A DNA stretch of 17,134 nucleotides from an uncultured Clostridium sp. (GCF_934754925.1 NZ_CAKVJA010000050.1:1-17134), one strand, 5' to 3'; positions 1 through 6,753 are shown, counted from the stretch's first letter. Notes: generated from the letters alone by a model not told the origin. Translations and numbers: made by a program.

Positions 1-28
1 ATTACTGGAAATCAAAATTTCCAGTAAT
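1..28. terminator. Hairpin at the window edge, possible terminator of a gene lying to the left
   Basis: Positions 1-12 and 17-28 form a perfect 12-bp inverted repeat with a 4-nt loop (CAAA). The T tract after it is poor (ATATTTGATTT), so termination on the plus strand is uncertain. The stem may extend beyond the window edge. Its location after the operon terminator at 76-117 suggests that it belongs to a neighbour outside the window. Confidence 0.4.
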
Positions 29-75
29 ATTTGATTTATAAGAAACTATATTACACAAAATTATCTACAGTCTCT

Positions 76-117
76 AAAAATCTCCTACTAATAAGTTTAA
101 ATAAGTAGGAGATTTTT
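76..117 (-). terminator. Intrinsic terminator of the coiled-coil operon
   Basis: Positions 76-89 and 104-117 are a perfect 14-bp inverted repeat with a 14-nt loop. Read on the minus strand, the stem ends in a run of five T residues. It lies 12 nt after the stop codon of the last gene of the minus-strand operon. The A/T-flanked stem could also stop transcription arriving on the plus strand. Confidence 0.8.
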
Positions 118-128
118 AATTTCTTTAT

Positions 129-614
129 TTAGTTAACATCTGTATCAAAATTTTCTATATTATCTATATCCATAGAAGTATCTTCAATACTATTTGTTTC
201 AACATTAATATCTTCTTGATTATTTACTTCACTATCAATGTTTTTTTCAATATTTATTTCACTATCAATATTCTCTTGATTAAGAGTTTCTGTATCAGAT
301 TCCTCTAATTCAATAGTATCTGTATTGATTTTGATATCATTAAGTTCTAATATTTTATTTTCAAGATCTTTAATTTTTTGATTTTTATCCTGAATAATTA
401 TATTAGCTTTCTTAATCATTTCTTCAGCTTCAGTTTTAAGTGAATTATATTTTTCTAATAAAAATGCTTCATTATTTTCATAAGAAATAATTTTATTATG
501 TGTAACATTTAGATTTTCAGTTAAATCAAGCATAGTTTGATTATTAAGAGATAATGAGGAAATACCTAAAATACAAGTAGCAGCTAATACAGAAGTCAAT
601 TTTCCATAGAACAT
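129..614 (-). CDS. Membrane-anchored coiled-coil protein with acidic Asn/Glu-rich tail (unknown function)
   Basis: The product is 161 aa and I do not recognise a named family. Residues about 5-24 are hydrophobic and form an N-terminal signal anchor or signal peptide. There is no lipobox, because the Cys in LAATC is preceded by Thr. Residues about 30-95 are heptad-like coiled coil. The last 60 residues are highly acidic, with repeated NIDSEIN/NIDSEVN-type units. Residues 42-84 closely match residues 43-85 of the 307-aa protein encoded just upstream (about half identical by eye, including the shared KAN..I and KY motifs), so the two are paralogues. It is the last gene of the three-gene operon, 66 nt after the previous stop. 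Its ribosome site is weak (GGTGAT, 4 nt before the ATG), which suggests lower or coupled translation. The protein is predicted to face outside the cell. Confidence 0.8.
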   Translation of the reverse strand: MFYGKLTSVLAATCILGISSLSLNNQTMLDLTENLNVTHNKIISYENNEAFLLEKYNSLKTEAEEMIKKANIIIQDKNQKIKDLENKILELNDIKINTDTIELEESDTETLNQENIDSEINIEKNIDSEVNNQEDINVETNSIEDTSMDIDNIENFDTDVN

Positions 615-680
615 TTACATCACCATTTCTATTTATCAATAAAGGAAGTCTTAACTTTTAGACTTACTTTCTAAAAATTT

Positions 681-1604
681 TTAATTAGTAGCGGTTAAAG
701 TTGTTGTAACCCCGTCATTATTTGTGACTATTAATTCTACTTCTTTTATAGTTTTAGAAACAGAAGTAGAATATACACCTGGATTTAAAATGTTTGAATA
801 TGTAGCATTACCCCAAATACCTTGTCCATATTTATTACCATTTGAGTCATTTAAGTATCCATCCCAAGTTTTATCTTTTCTTGTAACCTTTCCATTTTCA
901 TCAGTAAGCTTTATCACAATGTTTCCTTTTTTACTCATTGATAAATCTATAGTTTCAGGTAATTCAAAAGTTACTTGAGTATAGTCTTTATAAAAATACA
1001 CTTTTAAATTTTTAACAGTAGGAATAGAAGTATCAACAACTGAAGAATCTAATTTACCAGTAATATTTTCTAACTCTTTACTCGTTAAAGGCGTAGCATC
1101 AGCATTAATTTCATTAACAGTTTCTAAAGTGTCTGCAATATATTGATTAGCTTTATCTATTTCTGCAGTAGTTGCTTCTTTCAATGCGTCTATTTCACTT
1201 TCTAATCTAGCTTTTTCACTTTCTAATGCAGCTTTTTCAGTTTCTAATGCTTCTATCTTATCATTTAAATCTTTTATATTTGAAGCATTATCTTTTAATT
1301 GTTCTTTTAAATTAGCAATTTCCTCTTCTTTTTCTGATATTTGAATTGTTAGAGTTTCAATTTCAGTGTTTTTCTCTTCGATTATTGAGTTAGCCTTAGC
1401 GATTTCAGCTTCAGCATTGGCTTTGATTTCTCCATATTTGCTTACTAAATATTCTTCATTACTTTCATATTGAGTAATCTTATTTTTAGTAAGCTCTAAA
1501 GCGTTTGTAAGCTTATCCATATTATCACTATTAAGTACTGATACTACTACACTTGTAGTTAAAGTTCCAGCAATTAAATAACACATAATATTTTTTCCTA
1601 GCAT
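681..1604 (-). CDS. Membrane-anchored coiled-coil protein with C-terminal beta domain (unknown function)
   Basis: The product is 307 aa with no family I can name. Residues 5-25 are a hydrophobic signal anchor. Residues about 30-165 are long coiled coil rich in Glu, Lys and Leu with two KANxxI-type segments (about 70-75 and 151-156), which suggests internal duplication. A short linker contains TPLTSKELENI, echoed by EPLTKEEIVKLL at the end of the 189-aa neighbour. Residues about 195-307 look like an all-beta domain (alternating hydrophobic stretches, many Thr, Gly, Asn and aromatic residues) and could be a binding or adhesin-like head. No LPXTG sorting signal is present. The ATG at 1604 has an AAAGGATGG ribosome site 7 nt upstream. 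It lies 31 nt downstream of the 189-aa gene. A surface stalk-and-head architecture is an inference from layout only. Confidence 0.85.
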   Translation of the reverse strand: MLGKNIMCYLIAGTLTTSVVVSVLNSDNMDKLTNALELTKNKITQYESNEEYLVSKYGEIKANAEAEIAKANSIIEEKNTEIETLTIQISEKEEEIANLKEQLKDNASNIKDLNDKIEALETEKAALESEKARLESEIDALKEATTAEIDKANQYIADTLETVNEINADATPLTSKELENITGKLDSSVVDTSIPTVKNLKVYFYKDYTQVTFELPETIDLSMSKKGNIVIKLTDENGKVTRKDKTWDGYLNDSNGNKYGQGIWGNATYSNILNPGVYSTSVSKTIKEVELIVTNNDGVTTTLTATN

Positions 1605-1635
1605 TTATTATCCATCCTTTGTATTTTATTTGCAT

Positions 1636-2205
1636 TTAGTAATTTAATAATTTAACAATTTCTTCTTTTGTTAAAGGCTCGCCTAAATTATTTACTGAAT
1701 TTATTTCATCAGTAATACCATCTATAATAGTTTTAAACTTATCTTCAATGATATATAAAGATTCTTTATTTATTTCAACAAATAAATTTTCAAGTTGATT
1801 TAAATATTTATCCTTTTCCGAATTAACTTCAATTATTTCAGTAGTTAGAGAGTGAATTTCGTTTAATAAAATTTCTTTTTCTAATAAAACGTTTCCAATT
1901 TCTTCGTTTAGTTTATCGTTAGCTTCAGCATTAGTTAATTGTGATTGAAGTTTTTTTAACTTATCATTAAGAGATTTTAATTCATAATTTAATTTTTGTA
2001 TTTCTTCTTCTTTATTAAATAAATCAGAATTTAGTCTGTTAAACTCTTCCTCTGAAGCATTTTTATACTCTTGATACTTATTAGATAAAAGAAGATTCTC
2101 ATTACTTAATTTAAGATTTTGACCTTTAATATGTAGAATTCCAATAGTAAAGAAAGTAATAGATGTTAAAACAGCTATTAATATATAGAGTTTTTTTTCT
2201 TTCAC
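1636..2205 (-). CDS. Single-pass membrane coiled-coil protein, first gene of the trio (unknown function)
   Basis: The product is 189 aa. The frame is open from a TTG at 2235, but a perfect AAGGAGG lies at 2214-2220, inside that longer reading. I therefore place the start at GTG 2205, 8 nt after it; a TTG at 2208 is the alternative. The protein begins with a short Lys-rich segment, then one transmembrane helix (about residues 5-23, an N-in signal anchor). After that it is nearly all coiled coil, with a short C-terminal segment (EPLTKEEIVKLL) resembling part of the 307-aa paralogue. Its KY...K and EEEF spacing matches the other two proteins more weakly. As promoter-proximal gene it should be made most reliably. 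Function is unknown; self-assembly or spanning the cell wall is a guess. Confidence 0.8.
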   Translation of the reverse strand: MKEKKLYILIAVLTSITFFTIGILHIKGQNLKLSNENLLLSNKYQEYKNASEEEFNRLNSDLFNKEEEIQKLNYELKSLNDKLKKLQSQLTNAEANDKLNEEIGNVLLEKEILLNEIHSLTTEIIEVNSEKDKYLNQLENLFVEINKESLYIIEDKFKTIIDGITDEINSVNNLGEPLTKEEIVKLLNY

Positions 2206-2241
2206 CAACCCCACCTCCTTACTTTTGATATACAATTTAAA

Positions 2242-2259
2242 TTTGGTTAGCTAACCAAA
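2242..2259. promoter_or_regulatory. 18-bp perfect palindrome, probable repressor operator
   Basis: TTTGGTTAGCTAACCAAA is a perfect palindrome centred on TAGCTA. It covers the predicted transcription start of the minus-strand coiled-coil operon, immediately downstream of its -10 box. The position is classic for a repressor, and the TTAGCTAA core resembles MarR-family operators. No MarR gene is present in the window, so the regulator is unknown. As an RNA it could form only a loop-less hairpin, which makes a DNA-binding role more likely. Confidence 0.65.
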
Positions 2260-2263
2260 AGGA

Positions 2264-2292
2264 AGTATAGCATAACGCAATAAGTATGTAAA
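2264..2292 (-). promoter_or_regulatory. Sigma-A-type promoter of the coiled-coil operon
   Basis: On the minus strand the -35 is TTTACA (2287-2292) and the -10 is TATACT (2264-2269), with exactly 17 bp between them. The predicted start of transcription near 2257 falls inside the 18-bp palindrome at 2242-2259. The 5' leader to the GTG start is about 50 nt. Confidence 0.65.
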
Positions 2293-2354
2293 ATTCATTG
2301 AAATATGCTAATAAAACTTAATAAAAGAATAATAAAATAGAAAAATTAATATAA

Positions 2355-2372
2355 TTTGTCGTATTTGCTCGA
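2355..2372 (+). repeat. Direct-repeat element copy 1 (TTTGTCGTATTT-GC-TCGA)
   Basis: This element matches the copy at 2462-2479 in 16 of 18 positions. Within it TGTCGTA and GCTCGAT are spaced 10 bp apart. Each loosely resembles the Spo0A box TGTCGAA, so it could be a tandem weak 0A box; this is an inference. It sits in the 428-nt gap between the divergent coiled-coil operon and the oxidoreductase gene. That gap otherwise holds only the operon promoter and operator, an 8-codon ORF and AT-rich sequence. Confidence 0.45.
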
Positions 2373-2398
2373 TATAAGTCTGGATAAGGAGTTTTAAT

Positions 2399-2425
2399 AT
2401 GGTAAATCTTGAAATGTTTAATTAA
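2399..2425 (+). other. Tiny ORF with good ribosome site (8 codons plus stop)
   Basis: An AAGGAG at 2386-2391 is followed after 7 nt by an ATG that opens an 8-residue frame, MVNLEMFN, ending in TAA. It lies between the two direct-repeat elements. It may be a leader peptide, a gene remnant or chance. No conserved feature supports translation beyond the ribosome site. Confidence 0.2.
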
Positions 2426-2461
2426 ATAAAAAACTAAGTAAAAAGCCTTAAAATAATAAGT

Positions 2462-2479
2462 TTTGTCGTATTTAGTCGA
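2462..2479 (+). repeat. Direct-repeat element copy 2 (TTTGTCGTATTT-AG-TCGA)
   Basis: This is the second copy of the element at 2355-2372, 107 bp downstream in the same orientation. Here the two half-sites read TGTCGTA and AGTCGAA, each one mismatch from the Spo0A box TGTCGAA and spaced 10 bp (one helical turn). It lies about 185 bp before the start codon of the oxidoreductase gene. Confidence 0.45.
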
Positions 2480-2663
2480 ATAAAAACATGAATTAATATT
2501 CTTAAATCAATATATATGAGGTAAAGATTTTGTAAACATTCAGTAAAGTTATTTAAAAGGAAGTATTATGAAAAATATTTAAAATAGTAAATGCTATTAT
2601 GCTTATTTTTATATAGCTGCATACAGATTTATAAAAGTGAAACAATATAATGGAGGTGATTTG

Positions 2664-4106
2664 ATGAAATCAATATGGGATGAAAGTTGTGAATTTGATA
2701 AAAGAGAAGAACTAAAAGGTGATATAAAAACTGATATTTTAATTATTGGAGCAGGAATAACAGGAATATTAATAGGTTATTTTCTAAAACAAAATGGTAG
2801 AGAGGTAGTATTAATTGATAAATCTGAGATTGCAAGGGGAAATACAAGAAATACTACTGCAAAGATAACATCACAGCATGATTTAATTTACAATAAATTA
2901 ATACAAGAGTTTGGAGAAGAAAAGGCTAAGCAATATGCAAGAGCCAATGAGTTAGCTATAAGAAAGTATAGAGAAATTATTAAAGAAAGAAAAATAGAAT
3001 GTGATTTTGAGGAACTCCCTGCATATATTTATTCTTTAAATGATACAGATTTATTAAAAAAGGAAGTAGATGCAGCTAGACATTTAGGAATAGATGCAGA
3101 ATATGTAGAAAAAGTTGATCTTCCATTAGAGGTTAAGGGTGCTGTTAAATTTAATAATCAAGGACAGTTTAATCCACTAAAATTTTTAAAAGATATTTCA
3201 AAAGAATTAACTATATATGAAAATACTAAAGCAATAAAAATAGAAGAAAATTTAGTAAGTACAGATAAAGGGAATATAGTAGCCAATCATATAGTAATAG
3301 CTACCCATTATCCAATAATAAATGCACCAGGATATTATTTTATGAAAATGCATCAAGAGAGATCTTATGTTATAGCCTTAGAAAATGCAGATAATAATAT
3401 TAAGGGAATGTATATAGATTATGAAAAGCAAGGTTATTCATTTAGAAATTATAAAGGATTACTATTGTTAGGTGGTATAAGTCAAAGAACTGGTGAAAAT
3501 GAAAGTGGAGGAAGTTACGATAAATTAAGAAATATTGCAAAGGATCTTTATCCAAACTCAAGGGAAAAATGTCATTGGTCAGCACAGGATTGTATGACTA
3601 TTGATGGAATACCTTACATAGGAAAATATGCTGATAGTACACCTAATATATATGTAGCTACCGGCTTTAATAAGTGGGGAATGACAAGTTCTATGGTATC
3701 AGCTATGATAATATCTGATTTGATATTAGAAAAAGATAATGATTTTTCAGAGATATTTTCACCAAAAAGGTTTGATTTATCATTATCAATTAATAATATT
3801 GCTAATGATTTAGTTAAAACAGCTAAAAACTTTATAGCTCAAAAGATATCTATACCAAGTAGTGAAATACAGCATATTAAAAATGGTCATGCAGGAATTG
3901 TTGATTATAACGGGCAAAAGGTTGGAGTATATAAAGATGAAAATGGAAAAGAGTTTATTGTATCAACAAAATGTTCTCACTTAGGATGTGAACTTCATTG
4001 GAATGCAGATGAATTAACATGGGACTGTCCATGTCATGGATCAAGATTTGACTATACAGGAAAATTAATAGAAAGTCCTGCAAATAAAGATATAGTGGGG
4101 GATTAG
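2664..4106 (+). CDS. FAD-dependent oxidoreductase with C-terminal Rieske [2Fe-2S] domain
   Basis: The product is 480 aa, probably a soluble cytoplasmic flavoprotein of the DAO type resembling Bacillus YhfW. A GTG at 2637 extends the frame, but GGAGG at 2652-2656 lies inside that extension and 7 nt before the ATG at 2664, so I use 2664. Residues 24-52 form the Rossmann FAD site (GAGITG at 29-34, Asp52 ending the second strand). Residues about 59-70 (GNTRNTTAKITS) are the family's flavin-contact stretch. Residues about 395-480 are the Rieske domain: C437-x-H439-x15-C455-P-C-H458 supplies the four cluster ligands, and Cys442/Cys457 may form the usual disulfide. The chain ends 22 residues after H458, slightly short for the domain. 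The physiological substrate is unknown. It stands alone, with 155 nt before the OPT gene. Confidence 0.9.
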   Translation: MKSIWDESCEFDKREELKGDIKTDILIIGAGITGILIGYFLKQNGREVVLIDKSEIARGNTRNTTAKITSQHDLIYNKLIQEFGEEKAKQYARANELAIRKYREIIKERKIECDFEELPAYIYSLNDTDLLKKEVDAARHLGIDAEYVEKVDLPLEVKGAVKFNNQGQFNPLKFLKDISKELTIYENTKAIKIEENLVSTDKGNIVANHIVIATHYPIINAPGYYFMKMHQERSYVIALENADNNIKGMYIDYEKQGYSFRNYKGLLLLGGISQRTGENESGGSYDKLRNIAKDLYPNSREKCHWSAQDCMTIDGIPYIGKYADSTPNIYVATGFNKWGMTSSMVSAMIISDLILEKDNDFSEIFSPKRFDLSLSINNIANDLVKTAKNFIAQKISIPSSEIQHIKNGHAGIVDYNGQKVGVYKDENGKEFIVSTKCSHLGCELHWNADELTWDCPCHGSRFDYTGKLIESPANKDIVGD

Positions 4107-4191
4107 TGATAAATCAAATTTTATAAACAAGGTAAATAGTGGAATATGTAATCTTTATTTATGTGAAAAATGAAATAAGGCAATAAATATA

Positions 4192-4220
4192 TTGCAGTAA
4201 TAGTAGAAAATTAATATACT
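4192..4220 (+). promoter_or_regulatory. Promoter of the OPT transporter operon
   Basis: TTGCAG (4192-4197) and TATACT (4215-4220) are separated by exactly 17 bp. Transcription would start near 4227 and give a leader of about 35 nt ahead of the strong AAGGAGGAG ribosome site at 4246-4254. I saw no terminator between the oxidoreductase gene and this promoter, so read-through is possible. Confidence 0.6.
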
Positions 4221-4261
4221 AATTTTATGCTACAGTAATAAAACGAAGGAGGAGATTATAT

Positions 4262-6187
4262 ATGAAGAATAAATTACCTAAGGAAGCTTATGGTGGTGTC
4301 CATGGAAAAGACTATGTTCCATATATAACCGATAAATCAAAAAAAGGAGCTAATATTGCTGTGATGATGATTGGAATAATATTAGCTATTATATTTGCAG
4401 CATCAACCGCTTATTCTGGTATGAAGTCAGGATTGACAGTAGCAGCAGGAATACCAGGGGCAATAATAGGTTCAATGTTTATAGGTGTATTTGCTAAAGA
4501 TAAAGGAATACTTGGCAAAAATATAACACAAGGAATGTCAAGTGGTGGAGAATCAATAGCAAGTGGTATGATATATGTTTTACCAGCTATTATTCTAATC
4601 GGAAGTGATTTCACTTTCTTAGAAGGGATAAGTGTAGGAATAGGTGGAGCATTATTTGGAATAGGAGCTTTATCATTAGTTTATAACTATTTGATAGTTG
4701 AAGAACATGGAAAGCTAATGTATCCAGAATCAATGGCAATATCTGAAACATTAGTAGCATCAGAAGGTGGTGGAGATGCTATTAAGTTTATGGGGATAGG
4801 TTTTGGAATAAGTGGAATTATTAATGTTTTAACAGGATCATTTTTAAATATAATTAATAATACAGTTACTTATGTGGGAAGTAAATTTTATAAATGGAAA
4901 TTTTCTATTGAAGTAAATCCACTTTTATTAGGAATAGGATTTATAGTTGGATTAGAAGTTTCGGTAACTATGCTTGCAGGATCAATATTATCTAATTTTG
5001 GTATTGCACCATTAATAGGATACTTTACAGATATGGCACAAAGTAATGCTAATGCATGGAATGACACAACAGTTCTTATAAGCCAAATGGATGTAAATGC
5101 TATAACTGGAAGTTATGTTAAGTATATAGGTGCAGGTATGATGCTGTGTGGAGGTATAATAGGAGCTCTTAAACTTATACCAACTATAGTTGTTTCTATA
5201 AAGGAAACACTAAAGGCAAAATCATCCAAGGATGGTAATGGAGAAAATAGTTCAGGTGAAATGATATTCCTTTTAGCTGGTGTTGTGATAGCATTTGTAG
5301 CAGGATTCTTTATTTCACAAAGTATTGTAATGGCAATAGTATCTGCAATAGTTTCATTAATATTATCATTATTATTTGTAATAGTTGCTGGTCGTTTAAC
5401 TGGTACAATAGGAACATCAAATCTTCCTGTTTCAGGAATGACAATTGCTTCATTAGTAATATTAACATTAGTATTTGTAATAATGGGATGGAAAGGGCAA
5501 GCAGATAATAAATCATTACTTTTATTTGCAGCATTTATGGTTGTAGCAATATCAGTAGCAGGTGGATATAGCCAATCACAAAAAGTAACTTATGTTATAG
5601 GTGGAAGTAAGAAAGAAATGCAAAATTATTTTGCAATAGCAAGTATTATAGGTGTTATTGTTACTACAGGAACAATATTAATACTTTCTAGTCAATTAAG
5701 AATTACTGGAGCAGATGCGCCGTTTGCCTTACCACAAGCAAATTTAATGTCTACATTAACTTCAGGTATAATGTCAGGAAATTTACCATGGCCAATGATT
5801 ATAGTTGGTATTGTTATGGCTTTATTTTTATTCTTATTAGATTTACCAATAATGACAATTGCAATAGGATTTTACTTACCTATAGCTACAACTACAATTA
5901 TTTTAGTTGGAGCATTAATACGTGTATTTATTGAAAAAATGAGTAAGAGTGAAGAAGAAAAGGAAGTTAAAGTTGCAAATGGAATAAGCCTTTCATCAGG
6001 ACTTGTTGCAGGTGGTTCTATTATAGGATTAGTAGGGATTATACTACAAGTAACAGGATTAATAAAACCAAGAGTTCCAAGTGGATTTGCCGCTAGCAAC
6101 ATGATGGGAATATTATTGTTAATAGTGTTAGTTATAGCTACTACAGTTCCGATTATGATGTCAAAGGTGAAGAAGCATGAAAGATAA
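4262..6187 (+). CDS. OPT-family oligopeptide transporter
   Basis: The product is 641 aa, a multi-spanning integral membrane protein of the OPT/YSL superfamily (bacterial oligopeptide-transporter branch). The family imports small peptides or metal-chelate complexes by proton symport; the substrate here cannot be read from sequence. The N-terminal YGGVHGKDYVPY segment is a mark of the bacterial branch. It is followed by a first membrane helix and the Gly-rich SGMKSGLTVAAGIPGAIIG stretch (residues 52-70). Further marks are YPESMAISETLVASEGGG and NPLLLGIGFIVGLEVSVTM. A hydrophilic loop with KSSKDGNGENSSG precedes the second half. The length is normal and the frame intact. The ATG has AAGGAGGAG 7 nt upstream. 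Its last 11 nt overlap the next gene, which indicates translational coupling with the PqqD-like protein. Confidence 0.92.
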   Translation: MKNKLPKEAYGGVHGKDYVPYITDKSKKGANIAVMMIGIILAIIFAASTAYSGMKSGLTVAAGIPGAIIGSMFIGVFAKDKGILGKNITQGMSSGGESIASGMIYVLPAIILIGSDFTFLEGISVGIGGALFGIGALSLVYNYLIVEEHGKLMYPESMAISETLVASEGGGDAIKFMGIGFGISGIINVLTGSFLNIINNTVTYVGSKFYKWKFSIEVNPLLLGIGFIVGLEVSVTMLAGSILSNFGIAPLIGYFTDMAQSNANAWNDTTVLISQMDVNAITGSYVKYIGAGMMLCGGIIGALKLIPTIVVSIKETLKAKSSKDGNGENSSGEMIFLLAGVVIAFVAGFFISQSIVMAIVSAIVSLILSLLFVIVAGRLTGTIGTSNLPVSGMTIASLVILTLVFVIMGWKGQADNKSLLLFAAFMVVAISVAGGYSQSQKVTYVIGGSKKEMQNYFAIASIIGVIVTTGTILILSSQLRITGADAPFALPQANLMSTLTSGIMSGNLPWPMIIVGIVMALFLFLLDLPIMTIAIGFYLPIATTTIILVGALIRVFIEKMSKSEEEKEVKVANGISLSSGLVAGGSIIGLVGIILQVTGLIKPRVPSGFAASNMMGILLLIVLVIATTVPIMMSKVKKHER

Positions 6188-6521
6188 TGAGGAGATTTTA
6201 AGTTTAAAATTTAGAATTTGTGATAATGTTGAGTATAAGGTTGACGATAATGGAATAGTTACAATTTTCGAAAAGCAAGATCATAAAATTCAAAAATTTT
6301 TTAGAAGGTTAAGGTTCAATATACCCTTATATAAGGAAATTGCCCTTGATAAGATTAGTAGTGAAGTATTTACACAGATTGATGGTGTGAGAACTGTTAA
6401 AGAAATAGGAGAGTACTTAGAAGTAAAGTTTGGAAATGAAGTAAGTCCACTTTATGAAAGACTACTTGTTTTTCTTAATCATATTGATGTAAATTGTCAT
6501 TATATTGAAAAGGTTAATTAA
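6177..6521 (+). CDS. PqqD/RRE-like small protein coupled to the OPT transporter
   Basis: The product is 114 aa. Residues about 10-105 fit the PqqD fold (RiPP recognition element). A beta-rich start with VDDNGIVTIFEK is followed by a helical part with the typical DKISSEVFTQIDGVRTVKEIGEYL signature, equivalent to the 'W/F..cDG..tv.eI...L' pattern of PqqD proteins. PqqD-family domains bind leader peptides of ribosomally made peptides and hand them to modifying enzymes. No PqqE, precursor peptide or protease gene is adjacent, so a PQQ role is unlikely. The start overlaps the OPT stop by 11 nt, and the ribosome site AAAGGTGA lies inside the OPT coding end. Translation with the transporter is therefore coupled. 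A role in peptide recognition for, or regulation of, the transporter is inference. Confidence 0.75.
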   Translation: MKDNEEILSLKFRICDNVEYKVDDNGIVTIFEKQDHKIQKFFRRLRFNIPLYKEIALDKISSEVFTQIDGVRTVKEIGEYLEVKFGNEVSPLYERLLVFLNHIDVNCHYIEKVN

Positions 6522-6579
6522 GTAAATTTATTAATATTATAAATTCAATTAATTAAGATTAGAATAATAATTATAAGGC

Positions 6580-6613
6580 ATAGGATTAGATATTTAAGTC
6601 TAATCCTATTTTT
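6580..6613 (+). terminator. Intrinsic terminator after the OPT/PqqD-like operon
   Basis: Positions 6580-6590 pair with 6599-6609 (11 bp, loop of 8 nt), followed by a T run at 6609-6613. It lies about 60 nt after the stop of the PqqD-like gene and ahead of the trehalose promoter. Confidence 0.8.
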
Positions 6614-6650
6614 ATATTCTTGTACAAAAATAGAGGGAAAAGATTACCTA

Positions 6651-6664
6651 TGAAAACTATTTCA
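6651..6664. promoter_or_regulatory. Candidate cre (CcpA) site upstream of the trehalose promoter
   Basis: TGAAAACTATTTCA fits the cre pattern TGWAANCGNTNWCA at 13 of 14 positions. The only mismatch is T for G in the central CG. It ends 8 bp before the -35 box of treP. Carbon catabolite control of a sugar PTS operon by CcpA is well established in Firmicutes; binding here is inference, and the central mismatch lowers confidence. Confidence 0.5.
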
Positions 6665-6672
6665 AAAGGCTA

Positions 6673-6701
6673 TTGACAAACATATACGTACAAGTTATTA
6701 T
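6673..6701 (+). promoter_or_regulatory. Promoter of the trehalose operon
   Basis: A consensus TTGACA -35 (6673-6678) and TATTAT -10 (6696-6701) are separated by 17 bp, a strong sigma-A promoter. One operator-like palindrome lies between the two boxes and another just past the predicted start near 6708, as expected for a tightly repressed promoter. Confidence 0.8.
6679..6696. promoter_or_regulatory. Candidate TreR operator 1 (between -35 and -10)
   Basis: AACATATACGTACAAGTT is an imperfect palindrome centred on TACGTA, sharing ACATATACGTA with the perfect site 37 bp downstream. It fills the spacer of the treP promoter, so bound protein would block RNA polymerase. Assignment to TreR (GntR family, encoded in the same operon) is by context. 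Confidence 0.6.
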
Positions 6702-6716
6702 TAAAACATAAGGCAT

Positions 6717-6732
6717 ACATATACGTATATGT
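6717..6732. promoter_or_regulatory. Candidate TreR operator 2 (downstream of the start site)
   Basis: ACATATACGTATATGT is a perfect 16-bp palindrome, about +10 to +25 relative to the predicted transcription start and 8 bp before the treP ribosome site (AGGAGG at 6741-6746). The two operator centres are 37 bp apart, about 3.5 helical turns. Confidence 0.7.
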
Positions 6733-6753
6733 TCTGAGTAAGGAGGTAAAGTG

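Noticed and set aside
724..978. Plus-strand 84-aa frame opposite the 307-aa coiled-coil gene
   Set aside because: Antisense shadow of a well-supported gene; no ribosome site and no recognisable protein features.
2355..2482. The two TTTGTCGTATTT elements as a CRISPR array
   Set aside because: Only two imperfect copies 107 bp apart, with no regular spacer series and no cas genes.
2637..2663. GTG start adding nine residues to the Rieske oxidoreductase
   Set aside because: The extension contains the GGAGG ribosome site for the ATG at 2664, so it is leader rather than coding.
5310..5534. Minus-strand Leu/Ile-rich 74-aa frame within the OPT gene
   Set aside because: Low-complexity antisense reading of membrane-helix codons; no start context.
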